Positions 1 to 12,811 of a stretch of 64,000 bases of DNA are shown here, piece by piece (position 1 is the stretch's first letter; each line of letters starts with the position of its first letter). Origin of the DNA: Hypholoma sublateritium FD-334 SS-4 (lineage: Eukaryota > Basidiomycota > Agaricomycetes > Agaricales > Strophariaceae); the NCBI GenBank assembly GCA_000827495.1, contig KN817528.1, positions 558,001-622,000 on the forward strand, given 5' to 3'. The notes under the pieces are model-generated. The model did no database searches, had not been told where the DNA came from, and saw only the letters and a program-made list of their open reading frames with translations. The position numbers and the translations under genes were made by a program.

Positions 1-1295
1 GATCGGCATCGTTGGGCGGTGCGTGGCGTTCGACGCGCCGATGACTTGAATCTGCTGACACCAGGCTGCAGGACGGGTGCTGGGAAGAGCTCGATCATGA
101 CAGGTTAGCAATGCTGATTTGCATATCTGCGCCGGAGGGGCTGACGCATCGATCATCTAGCGCTGTACCGCATCGTCGAGCTGACGTCCGGCTCCGTGCA
201 CCTGGACGGCGTCGACGCGGCATCGATTGGCCTCGCGGACCTGAGAAAGGCGCTCGCGATTATTCCGCAGGACCCAGTGAGAATTCGCTGCTTCGCGCAC
301 CTGTGCCAGGCCCCACCGCTGACCCGCGTTTCTCCTTGCAGCTTCTGTGTAAGCCCCGCGCGGCCTGCGCTGCGCCAGTTCCCGCTGTTCGTTCTCACTG
401 ACAAAAATATACAGTCTCAGGCACGCTGCGGACGAACCTCGACCCGTTCAACACGCACGACGACGCGACGCTGTGGGACGCGCTGCGGCGCGCGTACCTC
501 GTCGAGGACGCGAAGCCCGCGCCGCCGTCGACGGACGGGGACGACACGCCCAGCGGCGCGCATACGCCTGTGAACCGGTTCAGTTTGGACACCGTGATCG
601 AGGACGAGGGCGCGAATCTCTCGGTCGGCCAGGTGCGTCTGGCCCCTTCTGCGCCTTGCCGTATTTGCTGACGGNATACCCTGCACATGCAGCGCTCGCT
701 GGTGTCGCTCGCGCGCGCGCTCGTGAAGAACGCGAAGGTGATCATCCTCGACGAGGCGACTGGTGCGTGCTGCGCTGCGTGCGTGCGTTCGCGGGATGAC
801 TGGCGTGTATCGTAGCCTCCGTCGACTACGAGACGGACCGCAAGATCCAGGACACAATCGCGTACGAGTTCAAGGACCGCACGATCCTGTGCATTGCGCG
901 TGAGTCCTCCATGGGCCCCGGCCCGTCGGCGCGCGCCGCTGACGCGTAATCCCAGACCGCCTGCGCACAATCATCGGGTACGACCGCATCTGCGTGCTCG
1001 ACGCGGGGCAGATCGCTGTACGTCGTTATTTTATTTGCATGCGCGTGGAGCGCGCCGCTGACGCACGCCTGTTTGTGTTTGCGCTTGGTTTGCGCTGCAG
1101 GAGTTCGACGTGCCCGCGGCGCTGTACGCGCGCACGGGCGGCATCTTCCGCGGGATGTGCGACCGCTCGGCGATCACGCTCGACGACATCCGGCTCGCGG
1201 CGAAGGCGCGCGCGGACACAGACGCGGATGCCGACGCCGACGCCGACGGCGGAAGCGACACAGGCGCGGGCGCAGGCGAGCCCCGCACGGCCTAG
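1..1295 (+). CDS. ABCC-type (YOR1/MRP-like) ABC transporter, C-terminal half of NBD2, 5' partial
   Basis: This is the second nucleotide-binding domain of a full-length ABC exporter; the rest lies before the window. Exons: 1-18, 72-103, 161-276, 342-348, 415-632, 693-762, 814-899, 956-1017, 1101-1295. Joined, they give the Walker A motif (GRTGAGKSS, split by the first intron), the Q-loop (IIPQDP), the signature LSVGQ, the Walker B region [15 protein letters not shown], and the H-loop IAHRLRTI. The [10 protein letters not shown] and [11 protein letters not shown] stretches are typical of ABCC (MRP/YOR1) proteins, which export drugs or conjugates across plasma or vacuolar membranes; the substrate cannot be told. 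The fourth exon is only 7 bases long but is needed to keep frame and family conservation. The C-terminus ends in an Ala/Asp-rich tail. The N at 675 is intronic. Confidence 0.93.
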
Positions 1296-2110
1296 GTAGG
1301 CAGGCAGGCAGGCGGGCGGGCGGACTGGTTATGACTGGGTTCGAGGTTGACTGGCTTGCGGACTGCGACGGACGGGCTGGGGCGGCGCAGGCTGGGCTCG
1401 CGCTCGGCCGGGCGCGGACCCGAGCTGGGGCGCACGGCCGTGGCTGAATAACGAATTTGACGAACGCTGATGATGTCATGTGAACCCGCACGAGCTACCC
1501 GTTATGCTTATGTGCAGGGTGCGCGGTGCGGCGCGAGCGCTGGTTGCTTGCTTGTGTGGCGAGCCGGTTGGGCAGGCAGGCGCGCTGTAATATTCCACTG
1601 CCCGTGTATAAGTAGAGATAGACAGACGACGTAGATACACCCGCCGCGGCGGAATGGAATACGTTGATGCAGTGATTGGACAGACTGGACAAGAGCAAAA
1701 TGGACGATGGCAAATGTAAGTGTGATATGTATCATGCAGTGCGCGCGCTGGCTGGCTTGCCTGAGTAGCGAACCGGCTACACAAGATGGACTGCATATAT
1801 TGCACCACTAATGCATACAGACAAGCAGACAACGTAGCTACAGCGCGAAATAGAACACGTCGATTCAATGATAAGACTAGACATTCATAGGAGCGAACAA
1901 CATGCGCGAGCGGGCAAGAATGGATGTGGCAGGACGGATGGTAATTTCACATTGGGCAGGCGGGATACGGGATACAGGAGATATCGGGATCGTCGCAGGT
2001 CGTGGGCGCGGCGTTACGCGATGGGACAGCAGAGAACAGAGAGCATGGGGGAAGAGGGGGCTGCGCTACAGTATGGGTACGAATAAATAGGCGGAGTCGG
2101 CGGGGGCGGG
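1296..2110. other. GC-rich intergenic region, convergent 3' flanks
   Basis: This region holds the 3' flanks of the ABC transporter (+) and the SANT/Myb-like gene (-). Open frames here have no recognisable domain or intron logic. I see no RNA gene or repeat beyond a short GGCAGGCAGGCAGGCGGGCG stretch just after the transporter stop. Confidence 0.5.
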
Positions 2111-3712
2111 CTAGTCCTGCAGGAACGTCTTGCGGAGGTACTCGGTCGCGGCCTGCTTGAGCGACGCGTCGACGTTCGGGTTGTTGATGAGCTCCTGTAA
2201 CGGGGGTCAGCCGCGCCGGCGGAAAGAAGGGGGGGAGGCACGCACGAAGGCCTTCTCGGACTTGCTGCGCTTCTCGAGCTCCTTGCGCGTGTTGAACTCG
2301 TGCTGCTCGCGCGACTCGCGGCGCTTGAGGTACGCGAGCTTCTCCTGCGCGACGCGCGCCTGCAGGTCGAGGTAGAGGATGCACTTGGCGACGAGGTCCT
2401 GCGTGAGCCCGAGGCTGAGCAGCGGGGCGGCGTCGGCGGCGCTGAGGGCTGGTTGGTGCTGCTGTTGTTGTTGTGGCTGCTGCTGTTGTTGCTGCGGCGG
2501 GGGTGGCGGTTGAGGTGCGTGCTGCTGCTGCTGCTGCTGTTGGTGGTGCTGGGGTTGTTGTTGTTGCTGCTGCTGCTGGGGCGGCGGCGGCGGCGGGGCG
2601 ATCTGCCGTAGGGACGGCGGCGGCGCGTTGTTGCTGTTGTCGCGCAGCTCCTGCGGGTTGATAAAGCTCACCTGCTGCTGCTGTTGCTGCTGCTGCGGGG
2701 GCGGGGGCGGCGGCCCGCGCTCGTGCATGTGCAGGCCGTTCATCCCAGCGGACGGATCGTGAAAGTCGAGCGCAGGATCGTCCGCGTCATCGTCGTCCGC
2801 GGGGCCGAGGCCGTTGGAGCCGACCATGGTCGCACGGCCCTGCGCCTGGACGGGGCGCGTCGTCGCGGGGTCGCCGTGCCAGCGGCGGTAGAAGAGCTCG
2901 TACCAGCCGACGCGGTGCCAGTGGTCGATCGTGCGCGCGGTGATGCTGCCGACGTCAGTGCTCTTGCGCACGAGCGCGAGGCGGCGCTCGTACTCGCGCA
3001 GGCGGTCGGCCTCGGAGAGCGCGCCGAGCGACGCGCTGCCGCCGGGCTGGCCGTGGGCGGTCTCGAAGGCGTAGATCTGCTTGAAGAGGTTGAAGTTGCG
3101 CTCGTAGCAGCCCTTGAGGGCCTGGTACGTCTTTTTCCCGCCGAAGACCTCCATCGCGCACTGCGGGGCGTTGGTGCGGCGCAGAGAGCAGGCGGGAGAC
3201 ACGCACCTCGCGGAGACAGGAGTTTTTGGTGGCGCGGAGGGCGTTCCAGTGGTCCTCCTGGCCAGGGCCCATGAGCCAGTTGAAGAGACGGGACTTTTCG
3301 TCGTCGGTCCAGTGCTTTGCGCCCTGGGCGCCGCCGTCGGCATCGTAGGCATCGGGGTCGTCGGGGGCGGTGTCGCGGCGGCGCTTGAGGGCGTGGGCGC
3401 TGCCGGCGTCGGTGGGCTTGCGCTTGAGGGCGGGCGACGTCGGGACGGCGAACGTGAGGGGCGAGTGGGTCGCGGGGGCCGGGGGCTGGGGCGGCGAGTG
3501 CGATGCGGGGCGGAAGTCGCCGGGGCGGGCGTAGGACTGCGCGGGGCCGGGCAGGTGGGCGCCCAGGGCCTGGCCGAGGCCGTTCTGGTGGAAGGAGGAC
3601 TGGGGCGGCGGGCGGTGAGCGGCGGCGGGGCGGGGCGGGGGCTGGGACGTACGGATGCGGCATCGATGGTCTGTTCTCTGCGCTCCTGCATCGGCATGTG
3701 GCCGTACTGCAT
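2111..3712 (-). CDS. SANT/Myb-like protein with long polyglutamine/polyproline tracts
   Basis: Exons from the start: 3653-3712, 3207-3599, 2246-3160, 2111-2194, giving 483 aa with phase-0 introns. The start at 3712 (MQYGHMPMQE) is chosen because a GTACGT donor follows 60 bases later and restores the conserved frame. The N-terminal third is Pro-rich with a basic patch (KRKPTD...LKRRRD) that may be a nuclear localisation signal. Next is a helical segment (KHWTDDEKSRLFNWLMG ... WNALRATKNSCLRE ... KKTYQALKGCYERNF) that resembles a SANT/Myb or trihelix fold. Then come polyQ/polyP tracts and a C-terminal coiled-coil-like stretch rich in Lys, Glu and Arg (EKLAYLKRRESREQHEF). I infer a nuclear, DNA- or chromatin-binding regulator conserved in basidiomycetes. 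The family assignment rests on pattern only. Confidence 0.7.
2455..2698 (-). repeat. CAG/CAA microsatellite encoding polyQ
   Basis: Forward-strand CTG/TTG/GCTG runs encode several glutamine tracts of 5-9 residues, interrupted by Pro, His and Ala, within the SANT/Myb-like gene. The unequal mixture of CAG and CAA codons and the three separate blocks suggest repeated slippage. Length is likely to vary between strains. Confidence 0.85.
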
Positions 3713-3851
3713 GCTGGGCTCGCTGTCAGCGCATTCTGTGAGTCGATGCGGGCGATGAGCTGCGCGGACAACTGACTTTGCAACGTCCATCCAACCAGGC
3801 CAGGTCGTTTGGCTTGCGTGCTTGGCTCGGTACAATACAAACAACCCTAAA

Positions 3852-7312
<3,461 letters not shown>

Positions 7313-8573
7313 GGTCGTCGACGCTGACGGTGAACAGTTATTTGGCGCTGTTTGTGCGCTCGTGGGGTGGTTTTAGGGATTAAACTTTACGGTGCTCGAG
7401 CCTCGAGCGCACTAATCGAGTAATCGCAATCCTTAGACGGCCCAATCCTGCCTCGCTGCGAATTTTTGTTTTGCGGGGGCGTGTGCATAGCTGGGTGTGC
7501 AGGGATGCCGGCAGCCGTGGCGATGGATTCCAGTAAGCTGGTGCGGCGGTGATCCCGGCGAGGCAGGGCAATAATCGTTCGTGGTAATGATATATCGATG
7601 CGCCCCGCACTTATCAATGATCCCAGCACCCTTTATACATAGCACACCGTGTATGGATGGATCCCGTTGTGCAAACCAGGTTTCGACCCGCCCGCTGCCG
7701 GGCGTATTTACCCCGAGTGGCATTTGTGCGTGCCCAGGCGCGAGTCAGGTCGAGCCAGCCAGGGGTTCGCAGCGGCTGAACGCACGTTGGCTGGCCCTGC
7801 TTTCACGAATACACAGATGCTGCATAGACTCTCCGCATTCCGCATTTATGCCCATAAATAGGGTGCCGCGCGCGGTTCGCCGCGAGCCGCCTCTTTTCAG
7901 GCTGCCCGTTTACGCCATGCCGGGCGAGCGCCTGGCCCGATTCGCGTTTCGCGCTGACTCGCAGGCCGCGACGCGCGAGTTGCGCGCGGTTCGCCCTGTG
8001 CTGATACGCGCGGGCACATGTGATGCTGAACCGCCCCGTTGTGCCAATAGGCATAGCGCCATTGCATTTGCGGGTGGTGCAGCCACGGATCGGGCACAAT
8101 TATGCCAGGATCGCCGTGGGACCCTGGGGTGGACACTGGTTTTGTGTTGCGGAGTTTTTTATGCACTGACTCGATCAGAGGCTGGCTACTTGGGCGAGTA
8201 CTCGTACTTGGGCGGGCAGCAGCAGACGCGCTGTATTTTTAGATGGTATGCTAGGGCGGTATGGATCCAGCTGCCTCTTGCGGGAGAAGGCATGATCCGC
8301 CGACGATGGAGACGCGTCCGCCGCGCCGTCAAACGCGACGCCGCCGCCCGCCTGGGACAAGAGCGCGCATGCAAGGGGCGATCGAAACAGGTGTTGTGAC
8401 AATCGATGGGTATTGTGGATTATTGTAAGGGCCGGTGGCTTGGGAACGGCGGAGGTGTGGCTCAGAGGGGGGCAAACAAGGGCCAACAACGGGAGATTCC
8501 CTCCCGTGCTGCAGGTTGGGCCGCGCTGTGCTGCTCCTCCTCCTCCACCACGTCTTACACAGCGACCCAGACA
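7313..8573. other. Divergent intergenic region between the MYST HAT and LAMMER kinase genes
   Basis: About 1.26 kb separates the two start codons, so it should hold both promoters. Open frames here are not supported by any family. A CT-rich stretch (GCTCCTCCTCCTCCACCACG) lies about 40-60 bases before the kinase ATG, as is common upstream of fungal starts. No other site can be assigned. Confidence 0.45.
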
Positions 8574-10541
8574 ATGGCGGCGGTCCACCCGCTGCCGGCC
8601 CAGCTCCTCGCCCAGTACGCCCGCCAGTCCATCAACGCCGGCCCCAGCGCCATCAACACCCCGCCCATCCCCACCAGGAAGCGCAAGCGCGCCCACCAGT
8701 ACACCGTCAGCTACAGCGAGGTCCAGGAGGTCGACGCATCCGGCGCCCTCCGCGAGGTCATCGTTATCGACGACACTCCGCCGCCGCCCCCGACCATCTC
8801 GCCATCAACCACCCACAACCCCGCCTACTCGGCGTCGTACCAGCCCCCCATCTACACCGCCCCCATCCGCACCCGCGCAAGGGCCGCCGCAGAGGCACAG
8901 GCCCTCTCTGCCAGCTCCTCGTCAGCCGCGACCGCACCCGCCCCAAAGAAGCGCAAACGGGACCACCACGAAGAGGTCCGTGCGCCAGCCGCAAAGAAGC
9001 CGGCCGCCGCCAGCACCCAGACCCAGGCCGTCGTCGCCGCCACCTCATGGGAGAGCCGGAGCGCAGCCGCCACCGACGACGTGCGTTCGCTGCTGTCAGC
9101 CCTGTCCGCTTGCTCATATGCCCCACAGACATCCAAGGGCCCTGTCTCCTGCGACGACAAAGAGGGCCACTACATCATCGTCCCCGATGACATTATTCAT
9201 CGGCGCTGTAAGCCCCCGCCTTGTCTTGCACAGCGTGCCCCTTGCTTACGTTGGGCGTCAGATCGGACTGTCAGGCTGCTGGGCCAAGGCACATTCGGCA
9301 AGGTCGTCGAGGCCCTGGACACAGAGACCAACACCCGGGTGGCCATCAAGATCATCCGCGCCATCCCCAAGTATCGCGATGCGAGCAAAATTGAAGTACG
9401 GGTACTTCAAAAACTACGAGAGCGCGATCCAGCGAACAGGAAGTACGCCTTTTTCCCACTGCTCCCCCTCGCCCCGCAGGCTCATGTTCGTTTGCAGCAA
9501 CTGCATCCACCTGTTGAGCTGGTTTGACCACCGGAACCACATCTGTCTGGTCTCCGAGCTGCTGGGCATGTGTGTCTACGACTTTATCAAGGAGAACGAT
9601 TTCTCCCCTTTTCCCCGCCACCATATCCAAAAGTTTGCCCACCAACTGCTCGGCAGTGTTGCCTGTGCGTCTAATAATATTCCTCTGTCCACGTGGCTGG
9701 CGAAGCTGATGCTAATTCGTTTTCAGTCGTACACGACCTGAGGCTTATCCACACCGATCTTAAACCAGAGAATATCCTCCTGGTCCGCAACGATTACCGG
9801 ACTGTCCACGTCACCGCCACCGGAAAAGTGCGTGCGCCCCATTTTTGTCAGCGACTGGGGTTTTGACCCGTACTTACGCAGCGTAATGCTTCACCAAAGC
9901 CCAAGCGTATCTTGGAGTGCACAGATATTCGGCTGATCGATTTTGGCTCGGCGACGTTCGAGCAGGAGTACCACTCGTCCGTCGTCTCGACCCGACATTA
10001 CCGAGCGCCCGAAATAATACTGGGTAAGTGGCACGACACGGCGGCTGCCAGCGGACACTCATCAAAGATGGCAGGGCTCGGATGGTCATTCCCCTGTGAT
10101 GCATACTCGCTGGGCTGCATCCTTGTCGAGTTCTTCACGGGTCTTGCGCTGTATCAGACGCATGACAACCTGGAGCATCTCGCGATGATGGAGATGGTGA
10201 TGGGCAAGCTCCCCGAGCGCTTCGCACGCGCGGGCGCACGCTCAAGGGGCGAGTTCTTCAAGGACGGCAAGCTCGACTGGCCGAAGCCCAAGGCGACGAG
10301 GCAGAGCAAAAAGGACGTGCGCGCCACACGGCCCCTGCAGGTGCGCTTTTCCGCCTGCTTCTCGCTCCTGACAACACCCGCTTACCCAATGCAGGACGTT
10401 ATACCACCCACGGACAACATCAACCGGCAATTTTTGGATCTCGTTCGGAAACTTCTTGCTTTTGATCCTGCGCACCGGATAACAGTGCGGGATGCGCTGC
10501 AGCATCCCTACTTCTCGCTGAACATTCCCCCGGAGATATGA
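8574..10541 (+). CDS. LAMMER-type (CLK/Lkh1) dual-specificity protein kinase
   Basis: Exons: 8574-9080, 9129-9207, 9262-9442, 9498-9664, 9727-9827, 9882-10023, 10075-10340, 10395-10541; 1590 bases, 529 aa. The first 160 residues are low-complexity with basic clusters (RKRKRAH, KKRKRDHH) like nuclear localisation signals. The kinase domain has LGQGTFGKVVEA, the VAIK lysine, the catalytic loop HTDLKPEN, and DFGSATFE, then STRHYRAPE. The family signature appears as EHLAMMEMVMG, differing from the usual EHLAMMER at the last position. LAMMER kinases phosphorylate SR splicing factors and transcription regulators; in fungi they control growth and flocculation. The frame stays open upstream of 8574, but the ATG here starts the conserved low-complexity N-terminus. 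The first intron (48 bases) keeps the frame, so retention would add 16 residues. Confidence 0.94.
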
Positions 10542-12654
10542 CCCGCACCACCCCACCCCTAGACCACCAGCCGGATCTGCCCCTCGTCGCCGCCCCTCGT
10601 CGCCGCCCCCCATATTTGCGCCCCATCTGTCTCGCTGCCGCACATCTTTTCCTTCCTACGAAAGCCCAATTGTACTACTACACCACCATCCCCATGTCTT
10701 TTTAGTACCACTACCACACACAACATCGAGGAAGTTCATGGTTGATTATTCATATCGCGCTCCTGCTGTTTGTTACGACGTGTACCCCGGCTTCCGCGCA
10801 CACTCCTTTATGCCTGCGCTACTCTACGTAGATGGCGGCGGCGGCGGCGGCGGCGTACGCCCTGCCTGCCCCCACGGACCACCGCCCAACGGCGCGATGC
10901 CATATGGCATCCACCTCGGGTCGAGTATAAGTACACGTTTTACACTCTTTATTTTTCCGTTTCGCTTCTATCTCTGTCTCTTTCTCCGTCTGTCTACTTT
11001 CTCGTTTATTATCCACTGTAAAGCACGTTTACTGCTTGGCACTGCTGATTATATTTTTCTTCTTAATCTTTTCCGCCTGCTTCGCATTAGCATCCCATTC
11101 ATCCGTCCCCCCATCCATCCCCGCCCCCACTCGAAGAATACGTGCTGCACCCGGGCTGCGTTTCGTTTTGTCCCCCTTTTTTTCCATCTCTGCTCCCTTT
11201 CGTCGTCGTCTGTGACTCATGCGCGTCTCATAATCTTCTTTTTTTTTTTTATTTGCCCGTCAGGAAAGAAATGATTCCGGCGCTCTGTCTATCTTGTGTA
11301 TCACTACCCAGAATACTAGAAATGCAGCACGCCTGTATGCCTGGCGATGGCTCGGACGAATCGTGGCGAACGGCGTTCGCCGGCCCCGGCGCCGCACAGC
11401 GCAGCACTGGCACCACCGTGACGGTGCTGGCACCACAGTACTGGCACAACGGCTATAGCCACAGGAGGCCGCACACAGGCTTGCCGCCCAGGCTACAGCC
11501 ATCACCGACAGGCCCGCCGCGCCCGCTGCGCAGCACCCTGCAGCAGTGCAACGCAAGCAGTCAGAATTTCACTCCTATTCCCAGGCGGTACAAATGTTGC
11601 AGATGCGACGCCGGCAAGATGCTCGGCAGCCCAGAACGGCGAACAATGGGCGGCGGGTGCGCACGGGCGATGGGCGAGTGGACAAAAGGGGGATCTGCCA
11701 TGGGATTCTGGGGATCAGCGGCGAAGCGCGGAGCGAGGCGGAGCACGGCGCATGTACCGGGCAGTGGGCACTGGCGTGGACTCGGACATCAGCACAGAAG
11801 CACTTAACGGGCATGGAGCGTGCCAGTGGGACGCGGCGCGGCGGTGCTGGGGCTATCAGAATTGGATTGTGTGCTGAGCACTGGCCGTATGCTACGCGGT
11901 GCGTGCACGCGCTGATCCTTGCGCGTCGGGCTGCAGAGCACTGTCGTTTGGGCACATCGTCGACTCGGACAGACACCGCGCGGGGGTGTAGTCACGGTAG
12001 CATGGGCATTGTGTGTAAATGGGCGCGTCGGCGCCGCACGGTACAGTACGCCCGCTGTCGCGCTTCCTTCGCCGGGAGCCAGCCGGTGGCACACGCGTGA
12101 CGCGCGACATTTAATGCGCGACATCCGAGTCGACATTCCGCCTAGGTAGGCTTGCCTCATAACAGCTGCCCACCCGCGCCCGCCGCACGGGGCTGCAGGC
12201 TTCTCTGCGCAGGTCTCCATAAATCCGATGTCTGCAGCTGGCAGCCCCGAGTCCGTGGATCTGCGCTGCGCAGCGACGCACTGCTGGCCGCGTGAGCAAG
12301 CCTGGCGGGGTGGTATTTTTATATTGGGGTTGGGGGGGGAGGGTCTGAACAGACCGCTGTCAAAATCCAATTACAGGAAGCAGGTATATTGAAATACACT
12401 TCGCAGGAGCAACACTACAGAACTTCAACAAAATCGCTGTCAGCGCTGAGTAATAGCGAACTTCGCGGTAAATCATTATGCAACAGGCCTCAGGTTTGGT
12501 CAATCAAATATGCTTAGACTTCAACCAGCTCAGTCAACCTTCTAAAATTAGAGGCAGGTTTGAGGTCACTTCCCATGTAATTATATGACTCCAGCGTAGG
12601 AATCCGAGGCCGCTTAACCGTTAGATAAGGCCTGCCACAGCTGCGGGTTGCGAA
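10542..12654. other. Long gene-free stretch, GC-rich then turning AT-rich at about 12.35 kb
   Basis: The kinase 3' flank is followed by pyrimidine-rich DNA, a (GGC)n run near 10832-10854, a T-rich tract near 11230-11250, and about 1 kb of GC-rich DNA whose open frames look random on both strands. A short direct repeat of GCTGGCACCAC/ACTGGCACCAC lies near 11404-11442. From about 12,350 base composition becomes clearly AT-richer. I cannot support a gene or RNA here. Confidence 0.5.
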
Positions 12655-12772
12655 TTTAAAGACGTTCAAAAATGTGGACAAACTTTAGGACTGTTTAAAA
12701 AAATTGTTTAGCTCACAAAAGGTTTTATCTGTACTGGCTAAAAGTTTGTTCTGATTTTTGAACGTCTTTAAA
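12655..12772. repeat. Foldback (MITE-like) inverted repeat, about 118 bp
   Basis: The left arm (12655-12688, starting TTTAAAGACGTTCAAAAAT) matches the reverse complement of the right arm (12738-12772) with few mismatches, around a roughly 50-base AT-rich centre. The arms of about 34 bases could form one long hairpin. No coding capacity. It sits at the edge of the AT-rich block just downstream of the CRN-kinase locus. Confidence 0.75.
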
Positions 12773-12811
12773 ATCATATCTCACAGCAGTGTATAGAACG
12801 GCAATAGTTCA

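Noticed and set aside
2014..2384. Minus-strand frames crossing the 3' end of the SANT/Myb-like gene
   Set aside because: They read through the intron at 2195-2245 in wrong frames; the spliced reading ends cleanly at 2111.
7581..8399. 272-codon plus-strand frame in the MYST-LAMMER spacer
   Set aside because: No recognisable motifs and overlapping minus-strand frames of equal quality; fits random open frame in GC-rich promoter DNA.
11142..12370. Several 130-220-codon frames on both strands in GC-rich spacer
   Set aside because: High GC suppresses stop codons. Frames overlap on opposite strands, are rich in Arg/Ala/Pro/Cys and carry no domains or splice logic.
12601..12660. tRNA-like CGCTTAACCGTTAGATAAGG segment
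   Set aside because: No cloverleaf and no T-arm; treated as chance similarity.
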